Assembly: GCA_003762875.1 (NCBI GenBank) | Contig: RIBL01000002.1 | Span: 1 to 64,000, forward strand | From: Muribaculaceae bacterium Isolate-110 (HZI) | Lineage (GTDB): Bacteria; Bacteroidota; Bacteroidia; Bacteroidales; Muribaculaceae | Direction of reading: 5' to 3' | Length of the DNA: 64,000 nt | In this document: piece by piece, positions 31,020-40,588 of the stretch | Layout: each line of letters begins with the position of its first letter | Numbering within the stretch: the stretch's first letter is position 1 | Notes under the pieces: generated by a model | Told to the model about the DNA's origin: nothing | The model's input: the letters and a program-made list of their open reading frames with translations, nothing else | Databases searched by the model: none | Made by a program: the position numbers and the translations under genes

Positions 31020-32423
31020 ATGACTCATCACACACCCGCTCCCCGTCCCGACGGACCTGGAACAGACACTTTCGCCCGCAACATCTTCTTCTCGGCGCGC
31101 AGAGCCATCTCGCATCACGCCTCGGGCGGCAATGTGCTCATGTTTGCAACACTGCTCGCATTGATTGTAGCCAACATACCGGGAATCAACACCCTCTATC
31201 ACGACTTCTGGAGTCAGGAAATGAGGCTACAGGTGGGCGACTTCAACGTATTCTCCCACGGAGGTCACCCGATGACAGTGCTACAGTTTATCAACGACGC
31301 TCTCATGGCCATCTTCTTCTTCAATATCGGGCTGGAGATTAAGCGCGAGGTGCTCGTCGGCGAACTCTCGTCAATACGTCAGGCACTGCTTCCCATAATG
31401 GGAGCCATCGGTGGCATGATAGTCCCCGTCAGTCTTTACTATCTGCTGGCACGAGGCACCGACTACACCGACGGCGCGGCCATCCCCATGGCTACCGACA
31501 TAGCTTTCTCGCTCGGCATCATCGCACTGCTCGGCTCGAGAGTGCCCTCTTCTCTCAAAATATTTCTGACCACCCTCGCCGTAGTCGATGACATCGGCGG
31601 CATAATAGTCATAGCGGCCTTCTATGCCGGACACATCGACGTGGCCTTCATAGGCTATGCAGCCATCGGACTGCTGGTGCTGCTCGCCGGAGGCGCAGTG
31701 CTGAAGATTCAGACCAAGATGTTTTACTTCATAATAGGCGGAGTGGTATGGTTTTTCGTGCTCAATTCCGGCATACACCCCACCATAGCCGGCGTACTCG
31801 TTGCCCTGTGCGTGCCGTCGACTCCGGTCTATGCCCCCAACAAGTACATACGTGTCATACGCGAAAACATACGCAACTTTCGCGAGGATGACGACGCCGA
31901 CCTCGACGACCGCACCATCCTAAGCCACGAGCAGCTCGACTGGCTCAAGCAGATAGAGACTGCTTCCGACCGTGTCATCTCACCGCTCCAGGACATGGAA
32001 GACCAACTGCACCCGCTCACCGACTATCTGATAATCCCGCTCTTTGCCTTTGCCAACGCCGGAATATTTCTCCTTGACATCAACCCGCTAACAGTAGTCA
32101 CCGGCGTGAGTCTGGCCATACTCGTAGGTCTTGTAGCCGGAAAATTCCTTGGTATACTCCTCTTCTCATGGGCAAGCGTGAAACTCGGCATAGCCCCGAT
32201 GCCCGAACAGGCCGACTGGCGCATGATGAGTGCGGTGTCGCTGCTCGGAGGCATAGGCTTCACAGTGTCACTGTTTATCGCCTCGCTAACGTTTGACGCC
32301 TCGACAGCCGCCGGCGCGGCAATGCTCAACGATGCCAAACTCGGCATTGTGGCCGGTTCGCTCATCGCAGGCATAGGCGGATATGTGATGCTGCGTCTCT
32401 CACTGCCAAAAGACAGGCAGTGA
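31020..32423 (+). CDS. nhaA: Na+/H+ antiporter NhaA
   Basis: The 467-residue inner-membrane antiporter exports sodium in exchange for protons. NhaA signatures are FFFNIGLEIKREVLVGELS near residue 105 and MATDIAFSLGIIALLGSR followed by LAVVDDIGGIIVIA, where the paired aspartates correspond to D163-D164 of E. coli NhaA. A hydrophilic loop (about 285-330) is longer than in E. coli. It is a different family from the NhaC-type gene at 19-20 kb, so the cell has at least two sodium exporters. Confidence 0.95.
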   Translation: MTHHTPAPRPDGPGTDTFARNIFFSARRAISHHASGGNVLMFATLLALIVANIPGINTLYHDFWSQEMRLQVGDFNVFSHGGHPMTVLQFINDALMAIFFFNIGLEIKREVLVGELSSIRQALLPIMGAIGGMIVPVSLYYLLARGTDYTDGAAIPMATDIAFSLGIIALLGSRVPSSLKIFLTTLAVVDDIGGIIVIAAFYAGHIDVAFIGYAAIGLLVLLAGGAVLKIQTKMFYFIIGGVVWFFVLNSGIHPTIAGVLVALCVPSTPVYAPNKYIRVIRENIRNFREDDDADLDDRTILSHEQLDWLKQIETASDRVISPLQDMEDQLHPLTDYLIIPLFAFANAGIFLLDINPLTVVTGVSLAILVGLVAGKFLGILLFSWASVKLGIAPMPEQADWRMMSAVSLLGGIGFTVSLFIASLTFDASTAAGAAMLNDAKLGIVAGSLIAGIGGYVMLRLSLPKDRQ

Positions 32424-32489
32424 GAAGCCTCTCAGGCCATCACCATAAAAAAATGAAAGAAGAATTATACGATTAAAGAAAATTTTCCG

Positions 32490-32497
32490 TAATTTTG
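32490..32497 (+). promoter_or_regulatory. -7 box of pgk
   Basis: TAATTTTG lies 36 bases before the pgk ATG; the -33 element is poor. Confidence 0.5.
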
Positions 32498-32533
32498 CGT
32501 TGTAAAACAGACAACCCAATAAAATTATCATCA

Positions 32534-33781
32534 ATGACTATTGATCAGTACAATTTCAACGGCAAGAAGGCAATTGTGCGCGTTGACTTCAACGTTCCCC
32601 TGGACGAGAACGGCAACATCACCGACGACACCCGTATCCGCGGTGCGCTCCCCACACTCAAGAAAATCCTCGCCGACGGCGGCAGCCTCATCATCATGAG
32701 CCACATGGGCAAACCCAAAGGCAAGGTCAACCCCAAGATGTCGCTCGGCCAGATCAAGGACACTGTAGGCAAATATCTCGGCACCGAGGTTAAGTTTGCC
32801 GATGATTGCGCCCAGGCCTCAGAGCTCGCAGCTTCACTCAAGCCCGGCGAAGTGCTCCTGCTCGAGAACCTCCGCTTCCACCCCGAAGAAGAGGGCAAGC
32901 CCGTAGGTATCGACAAGGCCGACCCCGCTTACGAGGCAGCCAAGAAGGAAATGAAGGAAAAGCAGAAAGAGTTTGCCAAGACTCTCGCTTCATATGCCGA
33001 CGTATATGTCAACGACGCTTTCGGCACAGCTCACCGCCGTCACGCATCGACCGCTGTAATCGCCGACTATTTCGACGCTGACAGCAAGATGCTCGGTTAT
33101 CTCATGGAGAAAGAGGTCAATGCTGTCGACAACATCCTCTCTGACATCAAGCGTCCTTTCACCGCTATCATGGGCGGCTCGAAAGTTTCGACCAAAATCG
33201 GTATTATCGAAAACCTCATGGACAAGGTGGACAACCTTATCCTCTGCGGCGGCATGACCTACACTTTCGCCAAGGCTCTCGGCGGCAACGTAGGCAAGTC
33301 AATCTGCGAGGAGGACAAGCTCGACCTCGCTCTCGACATCATCAAGAAGGCTAAGGAAAAGGGTGTGAACCTCGTGCTCGGCACCGACTGCGTTGCAGCC
33401 GACGACTTCAGCAACGACGCCAACACCATGGTAGTGTCATGCATGGAGATTCCCGCCGAATGGGAAGGCCTTGACGCAGGTCCCGAGACCCGCAAGGCTT
33501 TTGCCGACGCCATCAAGGGTGCCAAGACCATCCTCTGGAACGGCCCCGCAGGTGTATTTGAGTTTGACAACTTCACAGCCGGTTCACGCGCTATCGCCGA
33601 CGCTATCGTAGAGGCTACCGAAAACGGTGCTTTCTCGCTCGTAGGCGGCGGTGACTCTGTAGCTTGCGTCAACAAGTTTGGTCTTGCCGACAAGGTGAGC
33701 TACGTATCTACCGGTGGTGGCGCACTCCTCGAGGCCATCGAAGGCAAAGTGCTCCCCGGCATCGCAGCAATCCGCGGCTAA
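32534..33781 (+). CDS. pgk: Phosphoglycerate kinase
   Basis: The 415-residue glycolytic enzyme transfers phosphate between 1,3-bisphosphoglycerate and ADP. Visible motifs are [30 protein letters not shown], the hinge and nucleotide-binding glycines ([13 protein letters not shown]) and the C-terminal [14 protein letters not shown] start at ATG 32534; 13 upstream codons are in frame but cross the promoter. Codon use is strongly biased like the aldolase gene. The stop is followed within 11 bp by a 7-bp repeat array. Confidence 0.97.
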   Translation: MTIDQYNFNGKKAIVRVDFNVPLDENGNITDDTRIRGALPTLKKILADGGSLIIMSHMGKPKGKVNPKMSLGQIKDTVGKYLGTEVKFADDCAQASELAASLKPGEVLLLENLRFHPEEEGKPVGIDKADPAYEAAKKEMKEKQKEFAKTLASYADVYVNDAFGTAHRRHASTAVIADYFDADSKMLGYLMEKEVNAVDNILSDIKRPFTAIMGGSKVSTKIGIIENLMDKVDNLILCGGMTYTFAKALGGNVGKSICEEDKLDLALDIIKKAKEKGVNLVLGTDCVAADDFSNDANTMVVSCMEIPAEWEGLDAGPETRKAFADAIKGAKTILWNGPAGVFEFDNFTAGSRAIADAIVEATENGAFSLVGGGDSVACVNKFGLADKVSYVSTGGGALLEAIEGKVLPGIAAIRG

Positions 33782-33791
33782 TACTTGGAAT

Positions 33792-33840
33792 AATTAGCAA
33801 TTAGTAATTAGCAATTAGTAATTAGTAATTAGCAATTGCT
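33792..33840. repeat. Left 7-bp tandem array (AATTAGY)
   Basis: Six tandem units of AATTAGC or AATTAGT occupy 33792-33833, followed by a diverged AATTGCT. It is the mirror partner of the array at 33954-33996, on the other side of a shared terminator. Confidence 0.85.
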
Positions 33841-33852
33841 GACAACAATAAC

Positions 33853-33893
33853 AAACGTCCCGCATGTATTTTCAAAGTACATGCGGGACGTTT
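33853..33893. terminator. Bidirectional terminator between pgk and dus
   Basis: A perfect 16-bp stem (AAACGTCCCGCATGTA at 33853-33868 with 33878-33893) closes on a 9-base loop. The A and T ends serve both converging genes. Confidence 0.85.
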
Positions 33894-33953
33894 CATATTA
33901 CTGTCGTCTCATATTATTGTCTCATATTCAAAGCTATCATATCAGCATCAGCC

Positions 33954-33996
33954 CAATTACTAATTACTAATTACTAATTACTAATTGCCAATTGCC
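33954..33996. repeat. Right 7-bp tandem array (inverted relative to the left one)
   Basis: Read leftward it is GGCAATTGGCAATTAG followed by repeated TAATTAG units, the inverted counterpart of 33792-33840. It overlaps the end of dus, encoding its last residues and TAG stop. Confidence 0.85.
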
Positions 33997-34928
33997 CTAA
34001 CTCCTTCTTCGTATTTTCTGAGCGAATTGGCTTTTTTTATAGCCTTCATAGCCTTCCGGTCAAGAGACGGAGCGAGATATTCCCAGAACGGCTTCACCTT
34101 ACCCAACACCTGCGCATCACCGCTCAGAGTATCGCGATAATGACCGTAGACCATCGAATGGAGGCGCATAATAGCCTCGTGACGGCGAGACTCGTCCCAC
34201 TCCTCGCCCGCGAGCCATTCGGCCACAATGGAAGGACGCGAGAAAAGTCCGCGACCTATCATCACACCTGCAAGCGACGGATAGCGCGACAAAATGTCAT
34301 CGATATGCGACGGATGCGTGATGTCTCCATTATATATCACCGGGTGAGCCGACCCGGCGAGCAGAGCGGCAAACTCATCGAGCCACAGTTCGCCTTGATA
34401 TTGCTGACGTGCTGTGCGCGGATGCACGGTGACATGGCTGAGCGGCAGAGCGTTGACCGCATCGGCCGAAACACGCCACTCGTCGGGCGACTCAACGCCG
34501 AGACGCATCTTGAGCGAGAACTCAATATCGCTGTAACGGCCTCTCATCTCATCGCCGAGCGCGGAGAGCAGCTCGGTGTCGGCTATCATGCCCGCACCAC
34601 GCCCATGGTGGACCTGAGGTGGAAACGGACACCCCATATTGATGTCAATCTGTCTGTAACCGGCCTCGGCCACAGCATCGCAGAGCATGCGAAACTCGCG
34701 CAGATCGCGCAGGATTATCTGTGGAGTCAGACGTATATCCTTATTGAAATCCGAGCCAAGGTCGCGCAGATCGCGACGGCGTATCTCACCGCGCTCCACA
34801 CGCAGAAACGGAGTGTGATAGCGTGTGATGCCGTCACCGTAAATCATGTGATGAAAATGACGCCATGCAGTCTCGGTAAGCCCCTGTATAGGAGCCGAAA
34901 ATATCGCTTTATTGTTCATTTCTTCCAT
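33981..34928 (-). CDS. dus: tRNA-dihydrouridine synthase family protein
   Basis: The 315-residue FMN enzyme reduces a uridine in tRNA. Family signatures are SAPIQGLTETAWRHF at the N-terminus, IDINMGCPFPPQVHHGRGAGM with the catalytic cysteine, KMRLGV, VTVHPRTARQQYQG and NGDITHPSHIDDIL near the FMN phosphate, and VMIGRGLFSRP. Which uridine it modifies cannot be told. The start may be the Met at 34919. The last residues (AIGN) and stop are encoded by a 7-bp repeat array, so the C-terminus may vary between strains. Confidence 0.9.
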   Translation of the reverse strand: MEEMNNKAIFSAPIQGLTETAWRHFHHMIYGDGITRYHTPFLRVERGEIRRRDLRDLGSDFNKDIRLTPQIILRDLREFRMLCDAVAEAGYRQIDINMGCPFPPQVHHGRGAGMIADTELLSALGDEMRGRYSDIEFSLKMRLGVESPDEWRVSADAVNALPLSHVTVHPRTARQQYQGELWLDEFAALLAGSAHPVIYNGDITHPSHIDDILSRYPSLAGVMIGRGLFSRPSIVAEWLAGEEWDESRRHEAIMRLHSMVYGHYRDTLSGDAQVLGKVKPFWEYLAPSLDRKAMKAIKKANSLRKYEEGVRAIGN

Positions 34929-34966
34929 ATCTGTGACAAAAATAGTGAAAATTTAGGCTATATGTG

Positions 34967-34997
34967 TTGTAATTGAGGAGAAAAAACGTTATTTTTG
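34967..34997 (+). promoter_or_regulatory. Promoter of the Trp/Gly-rich protein gene
   Basis: TTG (34967-34969), 20 bases, TATTTTTG (34990-34997). The leader is about 85 bases and contains an 8-bp hairpin (TGGTGTCT / AGATACCA) at 35028-35051. Confidence 0.6.
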
Positions 34998-35087
34998 TAA
35001 AAGGGATTCTAAACCTTTTTCACCCCGTGGTGTCTAAGTAGTAAGATACCATATAATTAGTCACAACTCTATCAGTAAAATCTCTCT

Positions 35088-36194
35088 ATGAAACTGAAAC
35101 GCATACTACTTACCATGGCAGGAATCGTGGCAGCCACCTCGGCGGTCACAGCCCAGTCATATTTTGACGATGACATCTATTATGATGCATCCAAGGACAA
35201 GTCCAAGCCGGCCAAGACCGTCAAGCAGACTTACCGAACCCCCTCGACCGTGATTGTGGCGGAATATCCCGCCGCTGACACCTATAACGTCACAGGCACC
35301 CGCACCATCAGTGTGGACGATTACAACCGTCGCGGCATCTTTGCCACCGACTCGCTGACCACCGACAGCACCGCCACCGACTTTGCCTACACCCGACGCA
35401 TCGAGCAGTTCTACAATCCAGAGATTGTATCCGGCTCAGGCGATCAGGAATTGGTAAACATCTACTACATGGAGCCGGAGCGTGTCAACGTCTATGTCAA
35501 CACACCCTCGGGCTACTGGGGCTATGATTATTTCTACCCCGATTTCGCATGGTATGGCCCGAGCTGGGCCTTCAACTGGCGATGGAATTCACCCTGGTAT
35601 TGGAACAGTTGGTATGACCCCTATTGGTCATGGGGCTGGGGACCGTCCTGGGGTTGGGGACCGAGCTGGGCATGGGGACCCGCATGGGGCCCATCGTGGG
35701 GCTGGGGTCCGTCTTGGGGCTGGAGCGGCCCGATATGGGGTGGTCCGTCATGGGGCGGCAACCGACCCACTCATCGCCCCGGAGTACGTCCGGGCTCTTC
35801 CTTCAACCGTCGACCGACAGGAGCCATCGGCACCAGCGGACGCCCCGGCCTTACTAACGGCGGACGTCCCGGCACCAACGGCTACACACGTCCTTCAGGC
35901 GTAAACGGCCGACCGTCGACCGGCACAAGCAACCGTCCGGGCGTAAATTCGACCAATCGTCGCCCCACACGTGGTGACGGCTCGGTGACAACCCGTCCCT
36001 CAAATACCAACAACGGTAATTACAACTATCCGAGCAATACAAACGGAGGTCGCGGCTCAGGTTACGGCTCAGGCTCATACAATCAGAGTTCACCCTCACG
36101 CGGCAGCTCATGGGGCACAGGCGGCGGCTCGTTTGGCGGCGGCCGTTCAAGCGGCGGAGCACGTACAGGCGGCGGTGGCCGTGGCCGTCACTGA
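35088..36194 (+). CDS. Secreted Trp/Gly/Pro-rich low-complexity protein
   Basis: The 368-residue protein has a signal peptide (cleavage after VTAQ, residue 23), an ordinary hydrophilic region to about 135, an aromatic block at 141-224 built of WGWGPSW-type units, and a Gly/Arg/Asn/Ser/Thr-rich tail ending GGGGRGRH. I recognise no family domain. Such aromatic-glycine repeats can drive assembly or surface adhesion, but that is conjecture. An intrinsic terminator and then an OMPP1-type porin gene follow. The repeats are also tandem at DNA level (about 35625-35760), so copy number could vary. Confidence 0.8.
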   Translation: MKLKRILLTMAGIVAATSAVTAQSYFDDDIYYDASKDKSKPAKTVKQTYRTPSTVIVAEYPAADTYNVTGTRTISVDDYNRRGIFATDSLTTDSTATDFAYTRRIEQFYNPEIVSGSGDQELVNIYYMEPERVNVYVNTPSGYWGYDYFYPDFAWYGPSWAFNWRWNSPWYWNSWYDPYWSWGWGPSWGWGPSWAWGPAWGPSWGWGPSWGWSGPIWGGPSWGGNRPTHRPGVRPGSSFNRRPTGAIGTSGRPGLTNGGRPGTNGYTRPSGVNGRPSTGTSNRPGVNSTNRRPTRGDGSVTTRPSNTNNGNYNYPSNTNGGRGSGYGSGSYNQSSPSRGSSWGTGGGSFGGGRSSGGARTGGGGRGRH

Positions 36195-36232
36195 TAAGTT
36201 TACCGACGGTCTTATAAAATTATAAAGTCAAC

Positions 36233-36300
36233 AAAGTTAAGATAATAGCTCAAAGAAATATGTAACGGCTCAAGTCTTTAGGTATTATCTTAACTTTTTT
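36233..36300 (+). terminator. Terminator after the Trp/Gly-rich gene
   Basis: AAAGTTAAGATAATA (36233-36247) pairs perfectly over 15 bp with 36283-36297, followed by further T. The loop is long (35 bases). Confidence 0.75.
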
Positions 36301-36373
36301 ATTACTTTTTTAAACCACTCTCACAATCGACTTGTTATTAACATAGCATACTCATCCATTCAACTTGACGTTT

Positions 36374-38050
36374 ATGAACAAGACCCTACTTATAGCTCTC
36401 AGCCTCAGCCTTTCGGCAGGGACGATGATGGCCCAGTCGGCAGTCGACGCATACTCTATCTCACGTGGAGGCGACCTGCGCGGCACAGCCCGGTTTATGT
36501 CAATGGGCGGAGCGTTCACCGCTCTCGGAGGTGACATCTCCACACTCAACCAGAATCCCGGCGGTATAGGCCTCTACCGCAGCAGCGACCTTTCGCTCAC
36601 ACTTGACCTCGAACCGCAGTCAATCACATCGAGCAACGGCGGTTCGGACTTAAAAACAAGCCAGACAAAGTTTAACGCCAACAACTTCGGATATATCGGA
36701 GCTATCAATACCGGCAGTGAGACAATGCCATTCTTCAACTGGGGTGTAAGCTACTCGCGCGTGGCTTCGTTTGACCGCCGATATGGCGACATACTCAGCA
36801 ACATCGGCACATCCTATACCAATATGGTGGCCGACTTTACTTCGCTTGACGGATTCACGCCCGGCACACTGGCTGAAACAAAGGACTATAATCCTTATCT
36901 CAGTTCGTCTGCTCCGTGGTCAAGCATCCTGATGTATAACTCTTACGGCATCAATCCGGCATCGGTCGACCCCAACAATACCGAATATGTTGGTCTGTTC
37001 AAATACAACGGCATGTATGGAGGCTACAACGGCTCGTCAGGCAACGCCATATATGACATCGAAGAGAAAGGCCACATCGACGAGTATTCAATCAACTTTG
37101 GCGGCAATGTCATGAATGTGCTCTATTGGGGCGTTGGTTTCGGCATTACAGACCTCGATTTCAAACAGTATGCCTATTATTCCGAAAATCTCAGCAACGC
37201 CAATGTGCCCGACGCCAATGCCGACACATACACCACAGGCAATGCCTCTCCTTTCACTCTGAGCAATTACAAACACATCTGGGGCAGCGGCTTCAACTTC
37301 AAGGCCGGTGTCATCGTCAAGCCTATCAATGAGTTGCGTATAGGTGTAGCTATACACACCCCTACCTACTACAATCTTTCATACGAAGGCCAGGGCTTCA
37401 CTGAATTTTATATGTCTTCGCCCGACTATCAAAACGAGGCTTACGACGGCTCTTACAGCACCGATCTCGCCAACTTTGACTGGAAGCTCCGGTCGCCATG
37501 GCGGTTCATGGTGGGTGCTGCCGGTGTAATCGGCGGACGTGCCATCATCAGTGCCGACTATGAATACCGCGCCTATGGCGACATGAAGGTCAAGGACTGG
37601 GACGGATATTCATTTGACGACGTGGACGGTGACATCAAGACCTATTATCAGTCGACCAACATACTGCGTCTCGGTGCGGAATACCGCCTCACCCCCCAGT
37701 GGAGCATACGCGCCGGCTACAGCTACGAGTCAAGCCCAGTCAAGAGCGAGATTCTCGACCCCACAGGCAGCCAAGCCAACTATATCTACACCTCAGGCCC
37801 CTATGACTACGAGACACAACCGTCATACACTCTGGACCGTTCCACCAATTATATTACCTGCGGACTCGGCTACAGATACAAGAATTTCTATGCCGACATG
37901 GCCTATGTATATCGCCACCGCAAGAGTGACTATCATGCCTTCAGCGACTACAACGAGTCGATAGGCGACCATCTGCTCGTACAAGCCCCCAAGGCAGAGC
38001 TTTCCGACAACAACAGCCAGATAGTACTCACATTAGGATTCCGTTTCTAA
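36374..38050 (+). CDS. OMPP1/FadL-type outer-membrane protein
   Basis: The 558-residue protein has a signal peptide (MNKTLLIALS to MMAQS) and the N-terminal pattern GTARFMSMGGAFTALGGDISTLNQNPGGIGLYR, typical of OMPP1/FadL-like barrels (often labelled hemin or transport receptor in Bacteroidetes). The C-terminus ends in a barrel strand, IVLTLGFRF. It probably passes hydrophobic compounds through the outer membrane; the substrate is unknown. I start at ATG 36374, since the three extra upstream codons begin with TTG. Confidence 0.85.
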   Translation: MNKTLLIALSLSLSAGTMMAQSAVDAYSISRGGDLRGTARFMSMGGAFTALGGDISTLNQNPGGIGLYRSSDLSLTLDLEPQSITSSNGGSDLKTSQTKFNANNFGYIGAINTGSETMPFFNWGVSYSRVASFDRRYGDILSNIGTSYTNMVADFTSLDGFTPGTLAETKDYNPYLSSSAPWSSILMYNSYGINPASVDPNNTEYVGLFKYNGMYGGYNGSSGNAIYDIEEKGHIDEYSINFGGNVMNVLYWGVGFGITDLDFKQYAYYSENLSNANVPDANADTYTTGNASPFTLSNYKHIWGSGFNFKAGVIVKPINELRIGVAIHTPTYYNLSYEGQGFTEFYMSSPDYQNEAYDGSYSTDLANFDWKLRSPWRFMVGAAGVIGGRAIISADYEYRAYGDMKVKDWDGYSFDDVDGDIKTYYQSTNILRLGAEYRLTPQWSIRAGYSYESSPVKSEILDPTGSQANYIYTSGPYDYETQPSYTLDRSTNYITCGLGYRYKNFYADMAYVYRHRKSDYHAFSDYNESIGDHLLVQAPKAELSDNNSQIVLTLGFRF

Positions 38051-38080
38051 TCACACTCAGCACCATACCCATTACAATAA

Positions 38081-40141
38081 ATGGCCCGCAAAAAGACCTC
38101 CTCACCTCCTTCGCGTCACAACGACACGGAGGAGGTGATTGACCTTGACAATCCCGAGTTTCAGAGAGCTTGGGAATTGTTGCAATATACCAGCCAATCA
38201 GTATTTCTGACCGGCAAGGCAGGCACAGGCAAATCGACGTTTCTGCGCTACATCACACGCCATACCCACAAACCATACGTAGTGCTCGCTCCGACCGGCA
38301 TAGCGGCTGTCAATGCCGGTGGCCAGACACTCCACTCGTTTTTCAGAATACCGTTCAAGCCTATCACGCCCGAAGACCCCGACTTTGACCGCAAATGCCT
38401 GGCCGAACGCATGAAATATCCGGCGGTTCTCATCAAACTCATACGTAAACTCGAGCTCATAATCATCGACGAGATTTCGATGGTAAGGGCCGACATAATA
38501 GATTTCATCGACAAACTGCTGCGCTTCTACACCCGCAATGAGCGTCAGCCATTCGGAGGCAAGCAACTGTTGCTCGTAGGCGACGTGTTTCAACTCGAGC
38601 CGGTGGTGACAGGCGACATGCGCGATATACTGCGCCCCTATTACCGCAACTTCTACTTTTTCGGTGCTCACGCTTTCTCACGAATCAGGATTGTGCCCAT
38701 CGAACTGCGCAAGGTCTACCGTCAGAACGACCCGGAGTTCATAGCTCTGCTCGACCGCATACGCGCCGGCATCTCCACACCTCAGGACATAGCCCGCCTA
38801 AACACCCGCGTGTCCGTCATACCTACCCCCGGCAAGAAGGCGGCCAAAGACTTCTCCATGACACTCGCGGCGAGGCGCGACATGGTCGACCATATCAATG
38901 AGGCCCATCTCAACGCCATCAGCAAACCGGCGTTTGAATTTCACGGCATCATCAAGGGTGATTTTCCCGAAAACTCTCTGCCCACCGACCTCGACCTCTC
39001 GCTCAAAGAGGGTGCGCAGGTGGTGTTTATCAAAAATGATCCCGACCACCGCTGGGTCAACGGCACAGTAGGACGTGTATCGGCCGTGGCTGCCGATCTG
39101 CTTGAAGTAACCCTCGAGTCGGGAGCGACACATCGGCTCAAACAAGAGGTGTGGAACAATATCAAATACACCCTCAACCCCAAGACCAAAAAGATTGACG
39201 AGACCGTGCTCGGCAGCTTCACACAATATCCGGTAAAACTGGCCTGGGCACTCACAGTCCACAAGAGCCAGGGACTGACATTCAACAACGCCATCATCGA
39301 CCTGGGACACGGAGCCTTTGCCGGCGGACAGACCTATGTGGCACTGTCGCGTTGCCGCAGTTTCGAGGGCATGACGCTCGCCTCGACCATAGCCGACCGC
39401 GACATCTTTGTCAATCCGTCGGTGACACACTTCGCCCGCTCGTTCAACGACCAGTCGCTCATTGACGACGCCCTCGAGAAAGCCCGTGCCGACAGTTGCT
39501 ATGACAAAGCCCGCATTCATGCCGACAGGGGCGAGCTTGCCGAGGCCTTCGACATGTTTATCGAAGGTATGCGCAGCCGTCCAATACTTGACAATCAATT
39601 GCTGATGCGTTTTGCCCGACGTAAACTTTCGGTGGTCACACACATGCGAGAGCGTATAGACCTGCTTGAAGACCGTATCAGGACCGATAGCCTACGGTTT
39701 GCCGACATGGCGTGCGAATACGTGTCGCTCGGTGATGACTGCATGCAGGACGACCTTCCTCTCCCGGCCATAGCCAACTATGACAAGGCTCTGACACTCT
39801 CCCCCACCCTCGCGCCTGCACTGCTCGGACGGGCCAAAGCCTACACCATGCTTGAGGAGTATGACAAGGCAGTGACCGATTACAGGACACTGCTCGAAAA
39901 GTCACCGCTGTCACTTGAAGCCATAATTGACATGGCCGAATGTTACATGCTTCTCAACGACCTGCACAACGCGCTTGACCGATGCATGCTCGCTCTTGAC
40001 ATTATCAAAAACGGCGACGAGGAGTATCCGCGCCGACACCAATATCGCCTGCACACCATCCTTGCTGACATATATGACGGCGTAGGTGACACCACCCAAG
40101 CCGAGCTACACCGAAAAATCGCCCGACGACTCAGAGGGTAA
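38081..40141 (+). CDS. PIF1-like helicase with C-terminal TPR repeats
   Basis: The 686-residue protein has a superfamily 1B helicase core. Walker A is GKAGTGKST at 45-53, motif Ia LAPTGIAAVNAGG, Walker B IIIDEISMV at about 127-135, QLLLVGDVFQLEPV, and the C-terminal motifs VKLAWALTVHKSQGLTF and TYVALSRCRSFEGM at about 383-430. Residues about 480-680 are helical repeats with TPR spacing (AIANYDKALTLSPTLAPALLGRAKAY). PIF1-type enzymes unwind 5' to 3' and clear G-quadruplexes and RNA-DNA hybrids. It begins 30 bp after the porin gene. Confidence 0.9.
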   Translation: MARKKTSSPPSRHNDTEEVIDLDNPEFQRAWELLQYTSQSVFLTGKAGTGKSTFLRYITRHTHKPYVVLAPTGIAAVNAGGQTLHSFFRIPFKPITPEDPDFDRKCLAERMKYPAVLIKLIRKLELIIIDEISMVRADIIDFIDKLLRFYTRNERQPFGGKQLLLVGDVFQLEPVVTGDMRDILRPYYRNFYFFGAHAFSRIRIVPIELRKVYRQNDPEFIALLDRIRAGISTPQDIARLNTRVSVIPTPGKKAAKDFSMTLAARRDMVDHINEAHLNAISKPAFEFHGIIKGDFPENSLPTDLDLSLKEGAQVVFIKNDPDHRWVNGTVGRVSAVAADLLEVTLESGATHRLKQEVWNNIKYTLNPKTKKIDETVLGSFTQYPVKLAWALTVHKSQGLTFNNAIIDLGHGAFAGGQTYVALSRCRSFEGMTLASTIADRDIFVNPSVTHFARSFNDQSLIDDALEKARADSCYDKARIHADRGELAEAFDMFIEGMRSRPILDNQLLMRFARRKLSVVTHMRERIDLLEDRIRTDSLRFADMACEYVSLGDDCMQDDLPLPAIANYDKALTLSPTLAPALLGRAKAYTMLEEYDKAVTDYRTLLEKSPLSLEAIIDMAECYMLLNDLHNALDRCMLALDIIKNGDEEYPRRHQYRLHTILADIYDGVGDTTQAELHRKIARRLRG

Positions 40142-40204
40142 GGCGATGATGCGAAAAATAAAAAAGAAAGAAAGCAATATATTTATGAACAGATCACTTC
40201 CATT

Positions 40205-40519
40205 CTACCCCAAAGGTATGAAATGAATGGTCGTGAGCGGCGGCCGTAGCGATGATTTTATACTGACGACGGCCGACGGAAGTGTATCGACAGTCAACGA
40301 TAAGTCGGAAATGCCCGGCATGTCACCAATCACGGCTATGCCATTATAATCGACGGTCGAATGTATTTCGCCCGTAAACGGCATCACCGAAATATTGTCG
40401 GACATGACAGTCAATGCCATGCCATGCGGCGGCAGTTGCGGACCGTCATATGATATGACAGCATTTCCACACACTCCATCAGGAGTTATGACCGCATGAC
40501 ATCTCACCGACTGCCGCAT
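40205..40519 (-). CDS. Hypothetical protein, 104 residues
   Basis: No domain is recognised. Codon third positions look coding-like (GC-rich, like neighbouring genes), and the sequence alternates polar and hydrophobic residues in short strands, suggesting a small beta fold. There is no signal peptide or membrane span. It lies alone between a converging helicase gene (63 bp away) and the DUF4296 gene, whose stop is 70 bp upstream in the same direction. Confidence 0.45.
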   Translation of the reverse strand: MRQSVRCHAVITPDGVCGNAVISYDGPQLPPHGMALTVMSDNISVMPFTGEIHSTVDYNGIAVIGDMPGISDLSLTVDTLPSAVVSIKSSLRPPLTTIHFIPLG

Positions 40520-40588
40520 AATAAATTGTTATTTTGATTCCGCAAATGGTAATCTCCCTAAGCCTGAGGACCGGACTCAAGCCGTCTC

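Noticed and set aside
35625-35760. Repetitive DNA that might suggest a CRISPR or minisatellite
   Set aside because: Repeats are in frame, short and unevenly spaced, and encode WGWGPSW units; there are no spacers. No CRISPR array was seen anywhere in the window.
40146-40226. A 25-26 codon rightward frame after the helicase gene
   Set aside because: Very short, lysine-rich through A-runs, no promoter or conserved feature.
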